This document shows positions 60,328 through 64,000 of a DNA stretch of 64,000 nucleotides, piece by piece. Each line of letters opens with the position of its first letter. Positions within the stretch are counted from its first letter, which is position 1. Position numbers and translations under genes: made by a program. The notes under the pieces are model-generated. The model did not search any database, was not told the DNA's origin, and saw only the letters and a program-made list of their open reading frames with translations. Origin of the DNA: Gammaproteobacteria bacterium (lineage in GTDB: Bacteria; Pseudomonadota; Gammaproteobacteria; Steroidobacterales; Steroidobacteraceae); NCBI GenBank assembly GCA_004297335.1, contig SCUD01000078.1, forward strand, positions 47,551 to 111,550, given 5' to 3'.

Positions 60328-61224
60328 ATGCGCGCGGCTGGCTGGTTCCTGCTGGCGATCGGCGGCACGCTGCTGGCCGCGGCTCTGTTCGCCTGGCCGG
60401 TCTTCCAGCTCGTCCACACACTCTGGCCGGACTTCGCCTTCCATCGCGTCGTCACGCGCTTCTGGCAGCTGCTGATGCTCGCCGGCATCGCGCTGTGCAT
60501 CTGGCGGCTCGGATTGCGCGGCCGCACTGACTGGGGCTGGGGTGCTCCGCGCGCGCGCTTTCTGCGCGAGGCGACGCTGGGCCTCGCGGCCGGCATCGCG
60601 ACCATGCTGCCGATCGCAGCAGCGCTCGCCGCGCTGGCGATCCGCGAGTGGCAGCCGGCCCTGGAGCTGGCGCCGCTGGCCGGCGAGATCGCCGCCGGCG
60701 CGCTGACCGGCCTGGCGGTCGCGCTGCTGGAGGAAACCTTCTTCCGCGGCCTGATGTACCGCGGCATCGAGCGTGAATCCGGGGCCACTGCCGCGATCGC
60801 GATCACCGCTTTGGTGTATGCCGCGGTGCACTTCCTCGGGCGCACACAGATCCCGGCGGAGCAGCTCGGCTGGGGCAGCGGGCTCGCGCTGCTCGCCGGC
60901 GCGCTCGGACGCTTCGCGGCGCCGCTCGCGATTGCGGACGCCTTCGTGACGCTGCTGGTGGTCGGCCTCGTGCTCGGCAGCGTGCGCCGCCTGACGGGCA
61001 GCATCGCCGCCTGCATCGGCCTGCACATGGGCTGGGTGTGGGTGATCCAGTCGACGCTCGATCTGACCGTGCTGGATCCCGGCGCGCGCCAGGCCTGGCT
61101 GGTCAGCGCCTACGACGGCTTCACCGGCTGGCTGGTCGCAGCCTGGGGCGCGTTGATTCTCGGCCTGCTGTGGCTGCTGCGGCGGCGGATCAGCCCGGCC
61201 GACGCTCCATGGTCGGGGTCCTGA
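60328..61224 (+). CDS. CPBP family intramembrane metalloprotease
   Basis: 298 residues with about eight membrane segments. Motifs of the ABI/CPBP (Rce1-like) family: LLEETFFRGLMYRG (motif 1, EExxxR), VYAAVHF (motif 2) and a third motif near GLHMGWVWV. It begins directly after the hemL stop, so is probably translated from the same mRNA. Substrate unknown; roles proposed for the family include prenyl-protein processing and bacteriocin immunity. The last 35 bp overlap mpl on the other strand. Confidence 0.88.
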   Translation: MRAAGWFLLAIGGTLLAAALFAWPVFQLVHTLWPDFAFHRVVTRFWQLLMLAGIALCIWRLGLRGRTDWGWGAPRARFLREATLGLAAGIATMLPIAAALAALAIREWQPALELAPLAGEIAAGALTGLAVALLEETFFRGLMYRGIERESGATAAIAITALVYAAVHFLGRTQIPAEQLGWGSGLALLAGALGRFAAPLAIADAFVTLLVVGLVLGSVRRLTGSIAACIGLHMGWVWVIQSTLDLTVLDPGARQAWLVSAYDGFTGWLVAAWGALILGLLWLLRRRISPADAPWSGS

Positions 61225-62590
61225 GCGGTTCCGCGAGCGCCGCCAGCAGCCGGCCGTGCAGGCCGCCGAAGCCACCGTTGCTCATCACCAGGACCCGGTC
61301 GCCGGGGACGAGCTCCGCGGCGAGCGCGGCGACGAGCTGGTCCAGGTCCCCGCTGATCCCGGCGCGCGCGCCGAGTGCGGTAGCGACGGTCCCGGGATCC
61401 CAGCCAAGCCCGGGCGGGTGATACAGCCAGATACGGTCGGCGCCCGCCAGGGCCTCGGCCAGCTGGCCCACGTGGTGTCCGAGGCGCATCGTGTTCGAGC
61501 GCGGCTCCAGCACGGCGATGATGCGCGCTCCCGGGTCGCGGCGCCGCAGTGCGTCGATACTCACCGCGACCGCGGTCGGGTGATGCGCGAAGTCGTCGTA
61601 GACGCTGATCCCGCGCACAGAGCCGCGCAGCTGCATGCGCCGGCGGACCCCCTGGAACTCCGCGAGCGCCGCCCCCGCCTGCTCCGGCGCGACGCCGAGT
61701 CCGGCCGCCGCGGCGATGGCGGCGAGCGCGTTCTCCGCGTTGTGCAGGCCAAAGTGCGGCCAGCTGACCTCGGCGACCGCCGCGCCCTGGTGCAGCACGG
61801 TGAAGCGTGAACCATCTTCCGCGACCAGGCGCAGCTGCCACTCCGCGGCAATCGCCGGATCCCGCGCAAAGCTCGCTTGGGGCGTCCAGCAGCCCATCGC
61901 CAGCACACGGCCGAGCGCCGGTGCCGCCGCGTTCCAGCTGATGCGACCGCGGCCCGGCACGGTACGCAGCAGGTGATGGAACTGCCGCTCGATCGCGGCG
62001 AGGTCCGGATAAATGTCGGCGTGGTCGAACTCGAGGTTGGTCAGCACCAGGTGCCGTGGCCGGTAGTGCACGAACTTCGCGCGCTTGTCGAAGAATGCCG
62101 TGTCGTACTCGTCGGCCTCGATGACGAAGGCGGTACCGGTGCCGAGGCGCGCCGAGACGCCGAAGTTCTCCGGCACCCCGCCGATCAGGAAGCCCGGCGC
62201 CCGGTCCGCGCGGTCGAGAATCCAGGCCAGCATCGTCGTCGTCGTGGTCTTGCCATGGGTACCGGCCACGGCCACCACCTCGCGGCCGCCAAGCACGTGT
62301 TCGGCAAGCCACTGCGGCCCCGAGCTGAAGGCCAGGTCATCGTCCAGCAGCCGCTCGACGATCGGCATGCCGCGAGTCATCACATTGCCAACGAGGACCA
62401 CGTCCGGCGCCCCGTCGAGCTGCGCCGGATCGTAGCCCTCGGTCAGCGCGATGCCGAGCGCGGCGAGCTGGTCGCTCATCGGCGGATAGACTTTGGCGTC
62501 GGACCCGGTCACGCGATGGCCCGCGGCACGCGCGAGCGCCGCGATGCCACCCATGAACGTGCCGCAGATGCCGAGGATATGAACGTGCAT
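61190..62590 (-). CDS. mpl: UDP-N-acetylmuramate:L-alanyl-gamma-D-glutamyl-meso-diaminopimelate ligase
   Basis: Murein-recycling ligase that attaches salvaged tripeptide to UDP-MurNAc, bypassing MurC, MurD and MurE. 466 residues. Motifs: [59 protein letters not shown], and VYDDFAHHPTAV. Distinguished from MurC (encoded at 14965-16374) by GSDAKVYPPMSDQL and the longer third domain. Convergent with the CPBP gene and divergent from rnd. Confidence 0.95.
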   Translation of the reverse strand: MHVHILGICGTFMGGIAALARAAGHRVTGSDAKVYPPMSDQLAALGIALTEGYDPAQLDGAPDVVLVGNVMTRGMPIVERLLDDDLAFSSGPQWLAEHVLGGREVVAVAGTHGKTTTTTMLAWILDRADRAPGFLIGGVPENFGVSARLGTGTAFVIEADEYDTAFFDKRAKFVHYRPRHLVLTNLEFDHADIYPDLAAIERQFHHLLRTVPGRGRISWNAAAPALGRVLAMGCWTPQASFARDPAIAAEWQLRLVAEDGSRFTVLHQGAAVAEVSWPHFGLHNAENALAAIAAAAGLGVAPEQAGAALAEFQGVRRRMQLRGSVRGISVYDDFAHHPTAVAVSIDALRRRDPGARIIAVLEPRSNTMRLGHHVGQLAEALAGADRIWLYHPPGLGWDPGTVATALGARAGISGDLDQLVAALAAELVPGDRVLVMSNGGFGGLHGRLLAALAEPLRTPTMERRPG

Positions 62591-62602
62591 CGAATCCTGT
62601 CC

Positions 62603-62631
62603 TTGGGGAGCAGCCGCCCAGACCGCATAAT
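62603..62631 (+). promoter_or_regulatory. Putative sigma70 promoter of rnd
   Basis: -35 TTGGGG (62603-62608), 17-bp spacer, -10 CATAAT (62626-62631) in the 84-bp gap between mpl and rnd. The start of rnd is 44 bp downstream. Confidence 0.5.
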
Positions 62632-62674
62632 CCTACGCGGCGCCAACGCCCGTTGCAGCCCAACAGGAAGACAC

Positions 62675-63766
62675 ATGCAGGAACCCGCCCTGCTCGCCGA
62701 CCCGCGCGAGCTTGCCGACCGGGTCGCCGGATGGCCGGCGAGCGCGGTGCTCGCGCTCGACACCGAGTTCATGCGCGAGCGCACCTTCCACCCGCTGCTG
62801 TGCCTCGTGCAGCTCGCGGTGGCGGGGAAGATCCTGCTGGTCGATCCGCTGGCGATCCCGGGACTTCCGGCGCTCGCTGCCCCGCTCGTCGACCCGGGGC
62901 GCGTCAAGATCCTGCACGCCGCGCGCCAGGACCTCGAGGCGCTGTTGCCGGTCACGGGCCAGCCGCTCGCAGCGGTCTTCGATACGCAGATCGCGGCGGG
63001 CCTGCTCGGCTTTCCGGCACAGATCGGCTACGGTGAACTGGTGCGGCGACTGCTCGGCATCGAACTGCACAAGGGGCATACGCGTACCGACTGGACCCGG
63101 CGCCCGCTCTCGCGGGAGCAGTTGATCTACGCGGCCGAGGACGTGGCGCACCTGCCGGCGCTGGCGGAACTGCTGGACGAGCGCCTTGCGGCCGCCGGGC
63201 GTCGCGGCTGGCTCGACGAGGAGGCCGCGGCACTCACCGACCCGGCGCTCTACCGCGCCGATCCGGAGCAGGCCTGGCGCCGGCTCCGGGGACTCGAGCG
63301 TCTGGATCCCCAGGGTCGCGCCGTGGCCCGTACGCTCGCCGGATGGCGCGAGGAACGGGCGCTCGCGCGCAACCTGCCACGCGGCTGGATTCTCGCGGAT
63401 GCCGCGCTGCTGGAACTCGCGCGGCTGCGCCCGCAGACACGCGTAGCGCTCGCGGAACTGGAGGCGCTGCCGCGCGGCACGATCGAGAGGCAGGGCGACG
63501 CGCTGCTCGCCGCCATCGCTGCGGCAGCCATCCGCGAGGACGACCTCGACAGCAACGGAGCCGGGCGGCCCGATGCCGCGCAGCAACAGCAGCTCAAGGT
63601 GCTGCAGCAGCGCCTGGCCGGGATTGCCACTGAACTCGACATCGCCCCCGAGGTGCTGGCGACGCGCAGGGAACTCGCGGCAATCGTGCGCGGCACGCAC
63701 GATCTCCCGGTGCTCGCGGGCTGGCGCCGTTCAGTGGTTGGCGAAGCCCTGCTGGCCGCCCTGTAG
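62675..63766 (+). CDS. rnd: Ribonuclease D
   Basis: 3'-5' exoribonuclease of tRNA and small-RNA maturation. 363 residues. DEDD catalytic motifs: LALDTEFMRERTF (Asp-Glu), HAARQDLEAL (Asp), and the Tyr/Asp of YAAEDVAHLPAL in the DnaQ fold. One HRDC domain follows (RLRGLERLDPQGRAVARTLAGWREE); a second C-terminal HRDC-like helical region (about 290-360) completes the family architecture. ATG 62675 has AGGAAG at a good distance. Confidence 0.95.
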   Translation: MQEPALLADPRELADRVAGWPASAVLALDTEFMRERTFHPLLCLVQLAVAGKILLVDPLAIPGLPALAAPLVDPGRVKILHAARQDLEALLPVTGQPLAAVFDTQIAAGLLGFPAQIGYGELVRRLLGIELHKGHTRTDWTRRPLSREQLIYAAEDVAHLPALAELLDERLAAAGRRGWLDEEAAALTDPALYRADPEQAWRRLRGLERLDPQGRAVARTLAGWREERALARNLPRGWILADAALLELARLRPQTRVALAELEALPRGTIERQGDALLAAIAAAAIREDDLDSNGAGRPDAAQQQQLKVLQQRLAGIATELDIAPEVLATRRELAAIVRGTHDLPVLAGWRRSVVGEALLAAL

Positions 63767-63783
63767 CCGCGCCCCGGACGGGT

Positions 63784-64000
63784 TCAGGCGCCGGCGATCG
63801 CCGCTTCGAGCCGCGCCTGCACCTCATCCAGGCTGCCGTCGGCCTCGATGCGCCGCAGCAATCCCTGGCGCCGGTAGTGCTCGACCAGCGGCTGGGTCCG
63901 CTCGCGGTACACCTCGAGCCGCGCGCGGATCGTCTCCTCGCGGTCGTCGTCCCGCTGGAACAGGTCGTGCGGGCCACCATTCGTGCAGCGATCATCGGCC
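63784..64000 (-). CDS. adk: Adenylate kinase, C-terminal part
   Basis: Cut by the right edge; only the last 71 residues are visible. The end of the LID domain and the core helices are recognisable: DLFQRDDDREETIRARLEVYRERTQPLVEHYRR with the conserved R-D-D-x3-E-x3-R-L pattern, then IEADGSLDEV. Adk interconverts ATP + AMP and 2 ADP. CTNGG at the start of the visible part could be the end of a metal-binding LID. Convergent with rnd, 17 bp apart. Confidence 0.9.
   Translation of the reverse strand, partial: ADDRCTNGGPHDLFQRDDDREETIRARLEVYRERTQPLVEHYRRQGLLRRIEADGSLDEVQARLEAAIAGA

Noticed and set aside
59050..61275. 741-codon open frame on the minus strand opposite hemL and the CPBP gene
   Set aside because: Antisense shadow; no recognisable motif, while the plus-strand proteins carry complete active sites.

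Overview
The window is high-GC DNA (roughly two-thirds G+C or more by eye), almost fully coding, from a gammaproteobacterium. The evidence is the complete division/cell-wall (dcw) cluster, the rsmI-lpoA-yraN, sspB-petCBA and kdsDC-lptCAB-rpoN-hpf-rapZ neighbourhoods, mpl, and LpoA and SspB, which are gammaproteobacterial proteins. The tkt-gap-pgk-pyk operon and the SAH riboswitch ahead of ahcY fit the Xanthomonadales/Nevskiales/Chromatiales side of the class, but I cannot name a genus.

Layout. 1-3611: two S9 peptidases, divergently transcribed (prolyl oligopeptidase, cut by the window edge, and dipeptidyl peptidase IV). 3597-8267 (minus): M23 peptidase, secA and a Nudix/ThiE-like protein. dciA (+) follows, then 8756-27412 (minus): mraZ-rsmH-ftsL-ftsI-murE-murF-mraY-murD-ftsW-murG-murC-murB-ddlB-ftsQ-ftsA-ftsZ-lpxC. 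Most junctions in this cluster are 1-8 nt overlaps. It is driven by a good sigma70 promoter carrying three phased MraZ boxes. rnpB (RNase P RNA) sits between mraZ and rsmI. Then come lpoA-yraN (+), a repeat-rich convergent gap, sspB, and petABC (cytochrome bc1, minus). An algW/degS-type protease is divergent from petABC. murA-ibaG (minus) is divergent from kdsD-kdsC-lptC-lptA-lptB-rpoN-hpf-rapZ, followed by mgtE.

The right third is more mosaic. A patatin-like lipase reads 144 bp into the 3' end of mgtE on the opposite strand. A secreted PrxQ-type peroxiredoxin is coupled to a MoxR ATPase and a CoxE-type VWA protein. A 27-bp perfect inverted repeat comes next. A Phd/YefM plus PemK-like toxin-antitoxin module follows, the only clearly accessory cargo, with an AT-rich palindromic promoter. 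The glycolytic operon tkt-gap-pgk-pyk (minus) is divergent from metK, an S-adenosylhomocysteine riboswitch, ahcY and cpdA. hemL, a CPBP protease, mpl (minus), rnd (+) and the 3' end of adk (minus) complete the window.

How the genes work together. Most of the window builds and divides the envelope. It covers peptidoglycan precursor synthesis (MurA-F, MraY, MurG, Ddl, Mpl recycling), the divisome (FtsL/I/W/Q/A/Z), LPS synthesis and export (LpxC, KdsD, KdsC, LptABC), regulation of PBP1A and of GlmS (LpoA, RapZ), and export (SecA). The rest is respiration (bc1), glycolysis, the SAM cycle and stress proteolysis.

I found no phage, CRISPR, integrase, tRNA or rRNA, and no clear new multi-gene system. 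The best leads are small: a REP/BIME-like array, a long inverted repeat, the toxin-antitoxin insertion with a possibly truncated neighbour, a possible leaderless metK mRNA, and the mgtE/patatin antisense overlap.
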